Of a stretch of 64,000 nt of DNA, positions 7,222 through 15,518 are shown in pieces; positions within the stretch are counted from its first letter, which is position 1; every line of letters begins with the position of its first letter. Origin of the DNA: Pseudobutyrivibrio ruminis (lineage in GTDB: Bacteria > Bacillota > Clostridia > Lachnospirales > Lachnospiraceae); assembly GCF_015057245.1 (NCBI RefSeq), contig NZ_SVET01000002.1, positions 62,001 through 126,000 of the forward strand, written 5' to 3'. Made by a program: the position numbers and the translations under genes. The notes below the pieces were generated by a model. It ran no database searches. It saw nothing but the letters and a program-made list of their open reading frames with translations, and had not been told where the DNA came from.

Positions 7222-7980
7222 TGTTGGCAATATCTCTTTTACTAGAGCTTTGTAGTCTTCCATTGCTGAACAGCTTGGAGCCCATTCAATAAGCGGTTGC
7301 ATTTGACTTTGTGCTTCCCTTACTTTTACGGTTTCTCGTATTTTTGCCTCAAATACCATTGTATTTGCTTCCGCTGCCATTTTATTCAATGCATCATATA
7401 TAGCAGCATTTAAGTTAGTTCTTGCTGAATATTTGACCATTAATATTCCAAGTAATTCTAGGTTTGGATTTGTATATTTCTTTACACTTTCTATTGTTTG
7501 GAATAGCTGCTCCAATCCCACCATTGATAGATATGAACATTCTGTTGGAATTAGTAGTTTTGTACTTGCTGTTAAGCTCATTATGTTTAATAATCCAAGT
7601 GCAGGCGGTGTATCTATCAATATGTAATCATATTCTGCACCTTCAATTGCTTCTTTCAGCATTTGTTCTTTGCCAATTTTGTTAAAGGCTATGTCTGCAT
7701 TTGAGAGCCATACTGATCCTGGAATTACATCATAATATGTTGCTTTTACTATGCATTCCTCTAATGTGCTATTTCCATTTAAAAGTGTGTATAGGTTATG
7801 TTCGGCACAGTCCTCCAATTCTATTCCTGAAATTGTTGTGAGATTACATTGTGGGTCTGTGTCGATACATAGTACTTTCTTGTTGTAGAGTTTTCCTAGA
7901 ATTTCGCCTAGAATTTGGACAGTTGAACTCTTTGCACATCCACCTTTCTGGATGTTTACACTTATAATTTCTGTGTTCAT
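7213..7980 (-). CDS. parA: ParA-family partition ATPase
   Basis: The 255-residue protein has the deviant Walker A motif KGGCAKSST at residues 12-20, with the signature lysine. DTDPQCNLT follows at 40-48, and the Walker B region IDTPPALG at 122-129. It lacks an N-terminal HTH, so it is a short (type Ib-like) ParA that depends on a partner for DNA binding, consistent with the RHH gene downstream. It should form ATP-dependent nucleoid-bound dimers that segregate a plasmid or chromid. AAAGGG precedes the ATG. Upstream, 7996-8100 carries an AT-rich repeat array that is a good centromere candidate. Confidence 0.92.
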   Translation of the reverse strand: MNTEIISVNIQKGGCAKSSTVQILGEILGKLYNKKVLCIDTDPQCNLTTISGIELEDCAEHNLYTLLNGNSTLEECIVKATYYDVIPGSVWLSNADIAFNKIGKEQMLKEAIEGAEYDYILIDTPPALGLLNIMSLTASTKLLIPTECSYLSMVGLEQLFQTIESVKKYTNPNLELLGILMVKYSARTNLNAAIYDALNKMAAEANTMVFEAKIRETVKVREAQSQMQPLIEWAPSCSAMEDYKALVKEILPTLK

Positions 7981-7995
7981 TATTTTCCCTTTCCT

Positions 7996-8100
7996 TAATA
8001 TTTATATAATATTAAATAAATATTAATATAATATTATCTTAAGATTAATATAATGTTTAAATAATATTTTTTTAGAATTATTATAATATTTATTTAATAT
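7996..8100. repeat. AT-only iteron array, candidate parS centromere and operator
   Basis: About 105 bases in front of parA contain almost only A and T, with repeated ATAATATT, TTAAATAA and AATATTA elements in both orientations. A 29-base stretch here (starting TTAATATTTATATAATATTA) is nearly identical to part of the operator at 7180-7221. Arrays of short repeats upstream of a short ParA are typical centromeres bound by RHH partners. Function is inferred. Confidence 0.6.
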
Positions 8101-8221
8101 CAAAATATCACACTTGAGAATAAAATGGAAGTGCTATTCAAAAAAAATATCACGCATTTGTGAAGAAACCACTTGAATATATGTTTATGATTCATTAGAA
8201 TATTAGACATGAGGGAAATAA

Positions 8222-8252
8222 AAAAAGCACCTATTCGCAGTAGGTACTTTTA
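8222..8252. terminator. terminator-like hairpin
   Basis: AAAAG-C-ACCTA pairs with TAGGT-A-CTTTT around the 7-base loop TTCGCAG. It is the only clear element in the gene-free stretch 8101-8469, apart from the small palindrome GCAACGTTCGTTGC at 8399 and an inverted repeat CACGTA/TACGTG at 8420-8452. It could end a minus-strand transcript or insulate parA from the RNA region to the right. Confidence 0.45.
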
Positions 8253-8469
8253 GATTTGCAATGATACGGGAAATATCAATTGCTAAAACAATATCTATGT
8301 TATGAAATTATTATATCGATAAATCACTGATTTTACAACCGCTACATCTTGTTTTTGTGGTATTTCATAACTCAAATTCTTGTTTTTAGCAACGTTCGTT
8401 GCAATGACTTCCTGCTATTCACGTATTATTTGGTTTTAGATTTTAAGTACGTGAAATAATTTAATATAG

Positions 8470-9045
8470 CCTTGGCACCATCCAGGGGGAAGAGCGGTCG
8501 TGTTGAGAGGAATAATCACGTTATAACAACCTTTTCGAAATTGGATCAGAGTTAATCGTCTGCTATAATTCGGAGGAATCACGGTTAGAGCGTGGCGGGG
8601 AAGCTGGGTTGAACGGCAGCTCTGAACCGCATTATTTCTGTCCAGTTTACCAATCTGGACGAGCTCTATATGGGCTTATATCAAATATTGAAAGATGGAG
8701 TTACCGTGCTTCGTGTTATATGGGCAGTAAGCCGTGAGAAAGCAAGCTGCTAAGCAGTATCAAACATATAACTAGGGGGGCCGACAAACGACGATTACGT
8801 GCGACGTTTGAACCGAAGACCTTGGTCGCTAGGAATTTCCTTGTAGTTGGACGTGTAGTAATACATGTAGTGATAAATACGGATTACCTCAGGCGTGAAC
8901 CGCCTACATATCATTCCCTTCGCAATTCTCGGATTTTGCAATATCCGTGGAATTTTACCATTTTGCAGGTTCGAGAATTGCGGGGGGAAGCTCAAAGCCG
9001 TTTCCTAGAGCATCCCCACCTACGCCTAGGCTAGCCTCTATCTAA
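8470..9045 (+). ncRNA. large structured non-coding RNA candidate
   Basis: This block of about 575 bases has no credible ORF and is much richer in G+C than its surroundings, the usual look of a structured RNA in an AT-rich genome. Visible helices include an 18-pair stem (8914-8931 with 8972-8989) enclosing TGCAA/TTGCA and TGG/CCA; GTCCAG/CTGGAC at 8640-8660; GGTT-GAGC with GCTC-AACC at 8583-8628; CAAACG/CGTTTG at 8785-8810; and CCTAG/CTAGG at 9004-9030. The long stem contains two G-U pairs on the + strand that would be A-C mismatches on the other, so the RNA is probably read rightward. Size and mobile-element context resemble the ornate large RNAs ROOL and GOLLD, but I cannot assign a class. 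Confidence 0.55.
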
Positions 9046-9166
9046 TATCAAGTCTTTAAGTAAAAAAATTCAAGAGGCTGCAGAGCTGTCTTGTTGGTTC
9101 TCTTCTTAGCGTTATATGTATGAATTGATATATATTGAGTTTCTAATTTGAGTTGTACTCACTTTT

Positions 9167-9230
9167 ATTGAAGTTGCATTGAAGTTATTATTGAAGTACA
9201 ATTGAAGTTGTTATTGAACTTCTTCAATTG
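9167..9230. repeat. five phased ATTGAAGTT iterons upstream of the AlbA_2 gene
   Basis: ATTGAAGT-type units start at 9167, 9178, 9190, 9201 and 9213 (the last as ATTGAACTT), that is every 11-12 bases, one helical turn. The final unit continues into the palindrome ATTGAACTTCTTCAAT. The array ends just before the GGAGG of the gene at 9241, so a protein bound on one face of the DNA would control that gene, most simply its own product. Confidence 0.65.
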
Positions 9231-9240
9231 GAGGTAGATT

Positions 9241-10683
9241 ATGTTTTTAGAAGAGCTTTTGAATAATACGGTATTTGAGAACGGGGAGATAGAGTGTAAG
9301 CAGATTTTAAATAGGGATAATATTGAAGGATGGATTAAAACAATAGCTGGTTTTGCTAATGCTAATGGTGGAACTATGTATATTGGAGTTGATGATAAAA
9401 CTAATAAACTTATTGGATTTGAACGTAAACAAGCTGATAATGAGCGAAATTATTTTAATAATCAAATAAATGAGCATATTTCTCCAAGACCACCATATAA
9501 AGTTGATTTTATTGGATTCACTGTTAGAGATAAAGAGCGATTTATAATAGCTGTAACTGTAGGTAAATCTCCTGTTAGGCCTGTAATAGTGAAATTAAAA
9601 AATGTGCCTGCTATTTATATGCGAAGAGAAGGCTTTACTAATGGAGCTACTTATGAAGAAATTATTGAAATGAGCATAAAGAGTCAAAACAAATCTTTTG
9701 ATACGATTATTTCTGATCAAACCTATGAAAAAAAAGATTTTACTAAGTTATTCTCATTTTATGAAGAGCACACTGATGGCAAAAAGCTATCTGAGAAAGC
9801 GCTTACATCACTAGGCTTTTTTGATGAAAATGGGAAGCTGGCAAATGGAGCAATCCTATTCTCTGATGATTACAATGATAACAAGACAGAAGTGCAGTGT
9901 TCGGCATATTCGGGATTTAATAAGGGGAGTGAGAGAATCGTCACCGTTAATAAATTTTCTGGATGTATAACAGATACAATTAAATATATGCAGGATTTTA
10001 TAACTCAAAGGATGAATCATACGATGATAAAAAAAGCTTCTTCTAGAATCAATATTGATTCTTATCCAGCTAGAGCATTATTCGAAGGAATAATTAATTC
10101 GGTTGCACATCGTGATTATTTTTTGGATGGCACTCAAATCCAAGTTGATCTTTTTAAGGATAGATTAGAAATTTCGTCGCCTGGCAGTTTTTTTCAGAGC
10201 GAAAAAATAGAAAAGACCTATAACCTTTCATCGATTATGTCAAAAAGAAGGAATGAACTTATATGTGGCGTATTGGTTTTATGTAATGTGATGGAAGCTG
10301 CAGGTACTGGATTTGATAAAATTGTAGAAGAGTATTCAGCGGTGGATGATAAGCATAAGCCATATATTTATTCCACTTCAGATCATTTTACGTTAGTTCT
10401 GCCTGATCTTACTTATGAAATGGGAGTTGAAGCAGAACCAACAGAAAATCTTATATTTGCTCCAATTCCAAATGGAAGTAAATATGATGAAAAAATATTA
10501 TCTTATTGTTACAACAATGCAAAAACAATTGCAGAAATAACAGAGTATCTTGAAGTGAGCAATTCTTCATATTTTAGAAATAAAATTATTAATAACCTGG
10601 TTGAAAATGATTATCTTATCGCTGATGAAGATGGAAGAACAAAATATTATAAAACAAATCATAATACCGTAGAACTGGCATAA
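9241..10683 (+). CDS. AlbA_2 / HATPase_c_4 domain transcriptional regulator
   Basis: The 480-residue protein begins with an AlbA_2 (Schlafen-type) DNA-binding domain at about 12-140 (ENGEIECKQ, IAGFANANGGTMYIGVDD). A middle region follows, then an ATPase-like domain at about 270-390 (INSVAHRDYFLDGTQIQVDL, AAGTGFDKI). A winged-helix-like end closes it (KTIAEITEYLEVSNSSYFRN). This is the family often annotated as ATP-binding protein or putative transcriptional regulator. GGAGG precedes the ATG. It lies between two structured RNA-like regions and behind an iteron array, so it may be an autoregulated controller of the element. Confidence 0.85.
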   Translation: MFLEELLNNTVFENGEIECKQILNRDNIEGWIKTIAGFANANGGTMYIGVDDKTNKLIGFERKQADNERNYFNNQINEHISPRPPYKVDFIGFTVRDKERFIIAVTVGKSPVRPVIVKLKNVPAIYMRREGFTNGATYEEIIEMSIKSQNKSFDTIISDQTYEKKDFTKLFSFYEEHTDGKKLSEKALTSLGFFDENGKLANGAILFSDDYNDNKTEVQCSAYSGFNKGSERIVTVNKFSGCITDTIKYMQDFITQRMNHTMIKKASSRINIDSYPARALFEGIINSVAHRDYFLDGTQIQVDLFKDRLEISSPGSFFQSEKIEKTYNLSSIMSKRRNELICGVLVLCNVMEAAGTGFDKIVEEYSAVDDKHKPYIYSTSDHFTLVLPDLTYEMGVEAEPTENLIFAPIPNGSKYDEKILSYCYNNAKTIAEITEYLEVSNSSYFRNKIINNLVENDYLIADEDGRTKYYKTNHNTVELA

Positions 10684-10732
10684 GGGCTTGTTTGTTTTAT
10701 AAGATTTAGATGATTTGCTTTGAGGTACTGAG

Positions 10733-10990
10733 CCAGAGGGAAGAGCCACCCGAAGGGCATGCTATTGAATAAAAGCGTAATGAAAATGATAGACTTGTGA
10801 AACGGCGGAGAAAAACTTGCTTATGAGTTTACTTCGTCGTCGGTAATTAGTTTTAATCATTTTCATTGCGCTTTTTTCAATAGTGGCGGATGAAAAAGAG
10901 AGAGACAACTGGCGAAATGTATCCGTTTACACGCTTTACAGCTAGAGGTGTTTACCACCTCAGAGCGTGAACGGGTAAACGGATATAAGG
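10733..10990 (+). ncRNA. structured RNA element with long nested hairpins
   Basis: After the AlbA_2 gene, 10762-10790 pairs with 10856-10883 over about 27 base pairs, with one mismatch, one bulge and one U-G wobble. Nested inside, CGGCGGAG (10803-10810) pairs with CTTCGTCG (10832-10839) using two wobbles valid only on the + strand. A second three-level hairpin at 10921-10984 has ATCCGTTTAC/GTAAACGGAT, ACGCT/AGCGT and GAGGTG/CACCTC. The left edge carries CCAGAGGGAAGAGC, which is 13/14 identical to the start of the candidate RNA at 8482-8495. It may be an RNA gene, an mRNA 3' element or a folded recombination site; no ORF is present. Confidence 0.45.
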
Positions 10991-11011
10991 TATTGTTATA
11001 GAGATAAGTAC

Positions 11012-11040
11012 TTGACTGAATATGATAAATAATATAGTAT
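11012..11040 (+). promoter_or_regulatory. promoter ahead of the recombinase leader
   Basis: TTGACT at 11012-11017 and TAGTAT at 11035-11040 are separated by 17 bases. Transcription would begin near 11047, about 615 bases before the recombinase-like start codon. Confidence 0.55.
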
Positions 11041-11662
11041 TAATGTGTAAATTTTATTTATTATATTATTTCACTTTATGACAGTTTTGATACTACTGTT
11101 GCTTGAATGAGTGAAACCTATGATGTGTTTATGCGGAGGTTAAGTAGTTCAAGTTTTTAGCTGAATAATTAATTTGAAAGGCTAATGGTTTTAAAGTATC
11201 AATAGTTATGATGTAACTTGACAATCGGAAAGTACGATATTCGAGAAAGGGGTATTCGAATTAAAAGAAGAGCCTATCGTTCGGAGCTGTACCGAAGTGC
11301 GATAAAGCAGTAATCCAACATCCTGGGATTATAAATAAAAGGATAAACAGCCAGAAGTTGAAAAAATATCTGGAGAAGTTGATTGCTTCTACTCAATAAT
11401 CCGATAGAATCCTTACTACCGTAGAATAATAAAATAGGAGCAGCACACATAAGCTGATCAAAAAAGTGTTTGTAAATAGTCGTACATAAGACTCGCCTGA
11501 ATAGGAATGAAAAAGAGTGTCACAGCTGAATACTAGATTTTGTAATTTAGTAGGAAGCAGCCTAGCTTTAACATGTGTAATTTAATATTGGTTAGTTGTT
11601 AAAGGGGCATAGTGTGTAACCACTAAGTCCTTTTGTTATATATAAATTTAGAGGTGCAAAAA
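11041..11662 (+). other. long untranslated, partly structured leader
   Basis: No ORF with a ribosome binding site is seen over about 620 bases. Local helices include AATCC/GGATT at 11311-11330, CCAGA/TCTGG near 11350-11373 and ATCG-CGG/CCG-CGAT around 11275-11303. Many purine-rich single-stranded-looking stretches lie between them. It may be a regulatory leader, a second non-coding RNA, or part of an attachment or transfer site for the recombinase that follows. Confidence 0.35.
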
Positions 11663-12706
11663 TTGGGAAGAAGAAATAAACAGTACAGCAAAGATTTAAA
11701 ACAACAGATTCAATACAAGCTTGAAGGAATGCTAAAAGCCGGAGAAGGGACCAGTAAAAAAGAAGCTATTTTAACAGATAGTACCAGAGATAAAATTTTT
11801 TCATACTCAACATATAAAACATATTTTAAGCATTGTAGATATTTCGCAAACTATATAAAGGAATATCACCCTGAATGTACAACGTTAAAGGCAGCAAAAA
11901 AATATGTAAATGAATGGTTGCAGTTTAGAGCAGATCAGATTGATGAAAATGGAAATCATTTGTCAGCCTGGACAATTCAAACAGAAGCAAAAGCTGTTGG
12001 TAAGCTTTATGGCTTGGAGCCTTCAGATAAGAATTATTTCAAACCTCCTATACGAAGGAGAGAAGATATAAAACGTTCTCGTGGTGATGCTGTGAGAGAT
12101 AAACATTTTTCAGAGAGGAATAATGATGAAATTGTAAAATTTTGTAAAGCCTTGGGACCAAGACGAAGAGAGCTTGAAGAAATTAGAGGAAAAGATCTGA
12201 TAACTCGTGAGAAAATTGAAAATCAAATCAAAATTTTAGAGCAAAAAAATAATCTTAGTGATGGGGAGATTGCTTATATTAATACTTTGAAAGATACCAG
12301 ACTTTTTCCTGAAGCGGAGTATTTTGTTCATATAAGAAATGGAAAAGGTGGTAGAGAGAGATTTTCTCCAATACTAGGTGATAATAAAGAAAAGATAATA
12401 GAGAGAATAAAAAATACATCTGCAGAAGAAAAAGTCTTTCAACATGTACCTACAAATATGGATGTACATGGTTATAGAGGAGACTACGCAACTCTCATAT
12501 ATAAGTCGGTGGCCAGACCTATTAATAAGATTCCATATGATAAGGTAAATAAAGGAACGGGGAAAAAATACCAAGGAGACGTTTACGTCTGTAGGAAAGA
12601 TGAAAGAAAGAAAAAATTAGATCGACAAGCGATGTATATTTGTTCTAAGGCATTAGGTCACAATAGGGTTTCAGTTGTTGCAGATAACTACATAAGAGGA
12701 TTATAA
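11663..12706 (+). CDS. tyrosine recombinase-like integrase
   Basis: The 347-residue protein has a core-binding-like N-terminal half (helices around KTYFKHCRYFANYIKEYHP and WTIQTEAKAVGKLYG). The catalytic half carries the tyrosine recombinase signature pieces: an Arg in GPRRRELEEIRGKDL, HGYR (H-x-x-R), LGHNR, and a terminal Tyr in ADNYIRGL. The catalytic domain is interrupted by charged insertions, so it is a divergent member. No ATG fits; I chose the TTG at 11663 because AGAGGTG lies 6 bases upstream, and the protein would begin MGRRNKQYSK. It is followed after one base by the coiled-coil gene, so the two are translationally coupled. Confidence 0.75.
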   Translation: MGRRNKQYSKDLKQQIQYKLEGMLKAGEGTSKKEAILTDSTRDKIFSYSTYKTYFKHCRYFANYIKEYHPECTTLKAAKKYVNEWLQFRADQIDENGNHLSAWTIQTEAKAVGKLYGLEPSDKNYFKPPIRRREDIKRSRGDAVRDKHFSERNNDEIVKFCKALGPRRRELEEIRGKDLITREKIENQIKILEQKNNLSDGEIAYINTLKDTRLFPEAEYFVHIRNGKGGRERFSPILGDNKEKIIERIKNTSAEEKVFQHVPTNMDVHGYRGDYATLIYKSVARPINKIPYDKVNKGTGKKYQGDVYVCRKDERKKKLDRQAMYICSKALGHNRVSVVADNYIRGL

Positions 12707-12707
12707 A

Positions 12708-13640
12708 ATGGCAGGAAATATAAAGGTATATAAAGGCATAAATAGCATAACAAAGGCGTTTCCAGTGGAATATGGGAAAAAGAGACTAGGAATATTTACT
12801 GCGGAAAAGAAGGATGATATTAAAGATTTTAATGCTGCAAAATCAGAAGGTTTAGATTATGCTTTAATTAAAACTACGGATTATAAAAAAATGGCTCTTA
12901 CTATTGAAAATCTTTCTGATGTGGTCTTAGATATGAAGGCTACTATTGATAAAAAACAGAAGGAAATTGAAGTAGAAAAGTCAAGAATAGATACCGAAAT
13001 ACAAAAATACCAAAAAGAGTTGCAAGAGGAAAATGAACTATATAAAGCAACTTTGCGGGAGGATTGCACTCAAAAAGATGAAGAAATAAAACAATTAAAA
13101 AATACGATAGAAAATATTGGTAAAGTGAATGAAGCTCTGCAGGCACAAAATAAAAAACGAAGTAATCAAGAGCGACATCTTCAACCAAAAAGAGAACATT
13201 CTGGCTATGTGGTTTTTGAGTCTTCAGAAATAGATTATAAGTACCCTTATTATGAAGAATATGAATTATCAGGAGTTGATAGTGAAGGAAGTCCACAATA
13301 TAAAAAATTAAAAAATCCTAGAAAAAGTATGGATACAGCTAAAGTCTGGATGACGAAAATACAAACTCCTTATAGAGTAGATATGGATTATGATTCTGCC
13401 AAATACCAAATTACTAAGGATTTGCTAAAAGATAGTGATACGGATGAAGGAAGAAGACTTCTTGGTAGATGTGGTATTGAACAATTTGTAATGACAGGAT
13501 ATACAGATATATCAGATAAAAGCAAAAATGTATTATTTTCACTAAAGTTAAAGAAAAATTTTATTAGGGGATATTATGAGGTTAGTATATTGCATACAAA
13601 GGAACTAACAGAGGTACCAATTGATATGCTAAGAAAATAA
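12708..13640 (+). CDS. coiled-coil protein coupled to the recombinase
   Basis: In this 310-residue protein, residues 60-150 are a long charged coiled coil (DKKQKEIEVEKSRIDTEIQK and onward). After a basic linker (about 149-165) comes a C-terminal domain with aromatic-rich YKYPYYEEYELSG and a mixed alpha/beta look. I do not recognise the family. It starts one base after the recombinase stop codon, so it is very likely an accessory factor of that recombinase, for example a directionality or multimerisation factor. No signal peptide or catalytic motif is seen. Confidence 0.6.
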   Translation: MAGNIKVYKGINSITKAFPVEYGKKRLGIFTAEKKDDIKDFNAAKSEGLDYALIKTTDYKKMALTIENLSDVVLDMKATIDKKQKEIEVEKSRIDTEIQKYQKELQEENELYKATLREDCTQKDEEIKQLKNTIENIGKVNEALQAQNKKRSNQERHLQPKREHSGYVVFESSEIDYKYPYYEEYELSGVDSEGSPQYKKLKNPRKSMDTAKVWMTKIQTPYRVDMDYDSAKYQITKDLLKDSDTDEGRRLLGRCGIEQFVMTGYTDISDKSKNVLFSLKLKKNFIRGYYEVSILHTKELTEVPIDMLRK

Positions 13641-13710
13641 TAGTGTATGTAGACATGTCTATTTGATGATTTTATAATAAGTTAATCAACAGATGGAGGT
13701 ATTGTGAGTA

Positions 13711-14550
13711 ATGTTAAGAAAAATATTTTTGTTATTATGCGAGATGAGCTTAATATTAACTTTGTTAGTAGGCTGTGGTAAAGAAAAAATAGATAATTCT
13801 AATGTTAAAGAAAATACAACTATCGAAGATACTAGTGAAGGATGCAAAAAAATAAAAATTCCCACTATAGAAAGCTTTTGGGCAACAGAGGATAATCACG
13901 TAATTTATTTTTTGGAAAACAAACAATTATATAGTTATGATGTAGAGTCTAAAGTTAAAAATTTGGTTACGTCAAATATTATAGATCCTTATGATATAGC
14001 TGTTAATGACGGAAACATTTATACAATAGAACATATTGATAGCAATGATGATAGTCTAAGACTGTTTAAATATGAAAAGAATAGTGATACTTTTTTTGAA
14101 GTAGCGGATTTGCCAGAAGATACCATTGAAATATATTGCTCGGACGATTATTTAGTTGTTGTGGAAAATAGTACATTTTCTAATGAAGATGGCAAGTATC
14201 TTGTATTTGATGTTAGTAATCCAGAAAAACCTAATGAGATGGAGCTGTCCCAAATAGAAGTAGAAAAAGAAAAATCAATAGTTACATTAGATGATGAGCA
14301 AAATGTATTCTTTCAAGAAAAATGTATTTTTGACAATACTTGGTATAATTATGATGTTGTAACAATATGGGGATATAACGATAGCGATGTTTATATTAGT
14401 GCTATTTTGGAAGGAAAAGAAGAATTTTTCAGCATATCACTAGATGAGCTTGGGAACATAACAAAATTAGATGAAAATACTGTTAAAGTTGCAGTTTTTA
14501 ATAGTGTAGCATTAATCAAGATTAGCGATGGAAGTGTATTAATAGAATAA
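13711..14550 (+). CDS. lipoprotein with beta-propeller-like repeats
   Basis: This 279-residue protein has a type II signal peptide and lipobox LVGC, so Cys22 should be lipidated and the protein held on the outer face of the membrane. The mature part has recurring short strands (VIYFLENKQLYSYDVESK, RLFKYEKNSDTFFEVADL, KYLVFDVSNP) as in DUF5050-like or propeller proteins. It is acidic throughout. GGAGG lies 11 bases before the ATG. Its function is unknown. Confidence 0.65.
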   Translation: MLRKIFLLLCEMSLILTLLVGCGKEKIDNSNVKENTTIEDTSEGCKKIKIPTIESFWATEDNHVIYFLENKQLYSYDVESKVKNLVTSNIIDPYDIAVNDGNIYTIEHIDSNDDSLRLFKYEKNSDTFFEVADLPEDTIEIYCSDDYLVVVENSTFSNEDGKYLVFDVSNPEKPNEMELSQIEVEKEKSIVTLDDEQNVFFQEKCIFDNTWYNYDVVTIWGYNDSDVYISAILEGKEEFFSISLDELGNITKLDENTVKVAVFNSVALIKISDGSVLIE

Positions 14551-14644
14551 ATTTTATATAGTGGTTTACAAAATAGATGAAAATACCTTTTTCTTTTATG
14601 ATTGGTCAATCAATATTAAAAATAGAAGAAAGAGGTATTTTTTT

Positions 14645-15241
14645 ATGGCAAGAATTCCAAACACATCTAAAGCTTATGTCAATTGCTCAAACACAAAAAT
14701 TCCAGTGTATAAAGATGGAAATTTAAATGTAAACCAGGTTATTGGACACATTTATCCAAATGAAATGTACACAGTGATACCTGTTGATGCTGCAAATTCT
14801 GATATTTGGTATGTAGGAGTAATGTTTAGAAATAAGGAAGGCAAAGCTCAAACAGGTTATATTTTAGCAGCAGCACGTGAAGCAAGTGTTGATCCAGCTT
14901 ATGCTTCGCAGCAAGTTTTTTTTCACCGTAGAAATTCAAATGGTAAGACTTTGGTGCCAGCTACTGCGGTTACAATTAACAAAAACGACAGTAATAAGTA
15001 TATGATTTTTACTGTTAAGAAGGAAGTTACATACTATGTTGGTGAAACTCTTAAAGGTACATTGAAAGTTGGAGCGAGAGTAGCCACAGATGGTTCTACC
15101 GTAGGTAAGAAACATCCAAGTAGATTGAGTATTGATTATGTTGATACTACAGGAAAGGGAAACTGGACTAAATTATCAAATGGTTGGGTAAGTTTAGGCT
15201 TTTCAGTAGGATCTACACCAAGTAATAGAGCACTTTACTAA
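14645..15241 (+). CDS. SH3b-like domain protein
   Basis: The 198-residue protein starts at the ATG at 14645, behind AGAGG; an upstream frame extension has no ribosome binding site. Residues 8-75 look like a bacterial SH3 domain (PVYKDGN, IGHIYPNEMYTVI, GYILAA), which usually binds cell wall. The remaining 120 residues are beta-rich and unrecognised. There is no signal peptide. Like the lysin-like protein at 652-2973, it pairs a wall-binding look with no export signal. It ends just before a strong terminator. Confidence 0.6.
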   Translation: MARIPNTSKAYVNCSNTKIPVYKDGNLNVNQVIGHIYPNEMYTVIPVDAANSDIWYVGVMFRNKEGKAQTGYILAAAREASVDPAYASQQVFFHRRNSNGKTLVPATAVTINKNDSNKYMIFTVKKEVTYYVGETLKGTLKVGARVATDGSTVGKKHPSRLSIDYVDTTGKGNWTKLSNGWVSLGFSVGSTPSNRALY

Positions 15242-15245
15242 AAAC

Positions 15246-15291
15246 AAAAAAATGAGGTGTGCTACCGATTTTGGGGCACACCTCATTTTTA
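15246..15291. terminator. bidirectional Rho-independent terminator
   Basis: AAAAATGAGGTGTGC pairs with GCACACCTCATTTTT around a loop of about 14 bases. It ends the SH3b gene on the + strand. Before the IS21 insertion it would also have been the end of the minus-strand glycan operon. Confidence 0.88.
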
Positions 15292-15460
15292 TCAAGAATT
15301 AACTAAGAACACTTCGTAATTTGCGACGTACTTTATTTATATATTGTCGAGTATATCCGGTAATGCTTGTTGATTTACACTTAAAACTGACCCAGGATTT
15401 ACACTCAGAATTGAGCCACTAGATATAACAAGTATCTCCTGTTGTCATTTATTATACTCG

Positions 15461-15489
15461 TTGTTCCTTGAAAATTTAATACTTAGAAT
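15461..15489 (+). promoter_or_regulatory. candidate istA promoter
   Basis: TTGTTC (15461-15466) and TAGAAT (15484-15489) have a 17-base spacer. The -10 box overlaps an internal copy of the end repeat AGAATTGACCCAC, so transposase bound to that repeat could repress its own promoter. Confidence 0.4.
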
Positions 15490-15518
15490 TGACCCACCTC
15501 TTTAAGAAAAATACAATA

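Noticed and set aside
8795..9034. Short ORFs on both strands inside the structured block.
   Set aside because: They have no ribosome binding sites, overlap each other on opposite strands and cover stem sequences.
8470..9045. Group II intron, RNase P RNA or tmRNA.
   Set aside because: No domain V hairpin with reverse transcriptase, no conserved RNase P core and no tmRNA tag or ends were found.
10762..10883. Integron attC site.
   Set aside because: The fold is long enough, but no integron integrase, no cassette array and no conserved attC core (GTT at the R boxes) are present.
11219..11247. TTGACAATCGGAAAG as a second promoter like that at 93.
   Set aside because: The -35 box is perfect, and 13 bases resemble the first promoter, but no acceptable -10 lies 16-18 bases downstream and the LexA-like half is lost.
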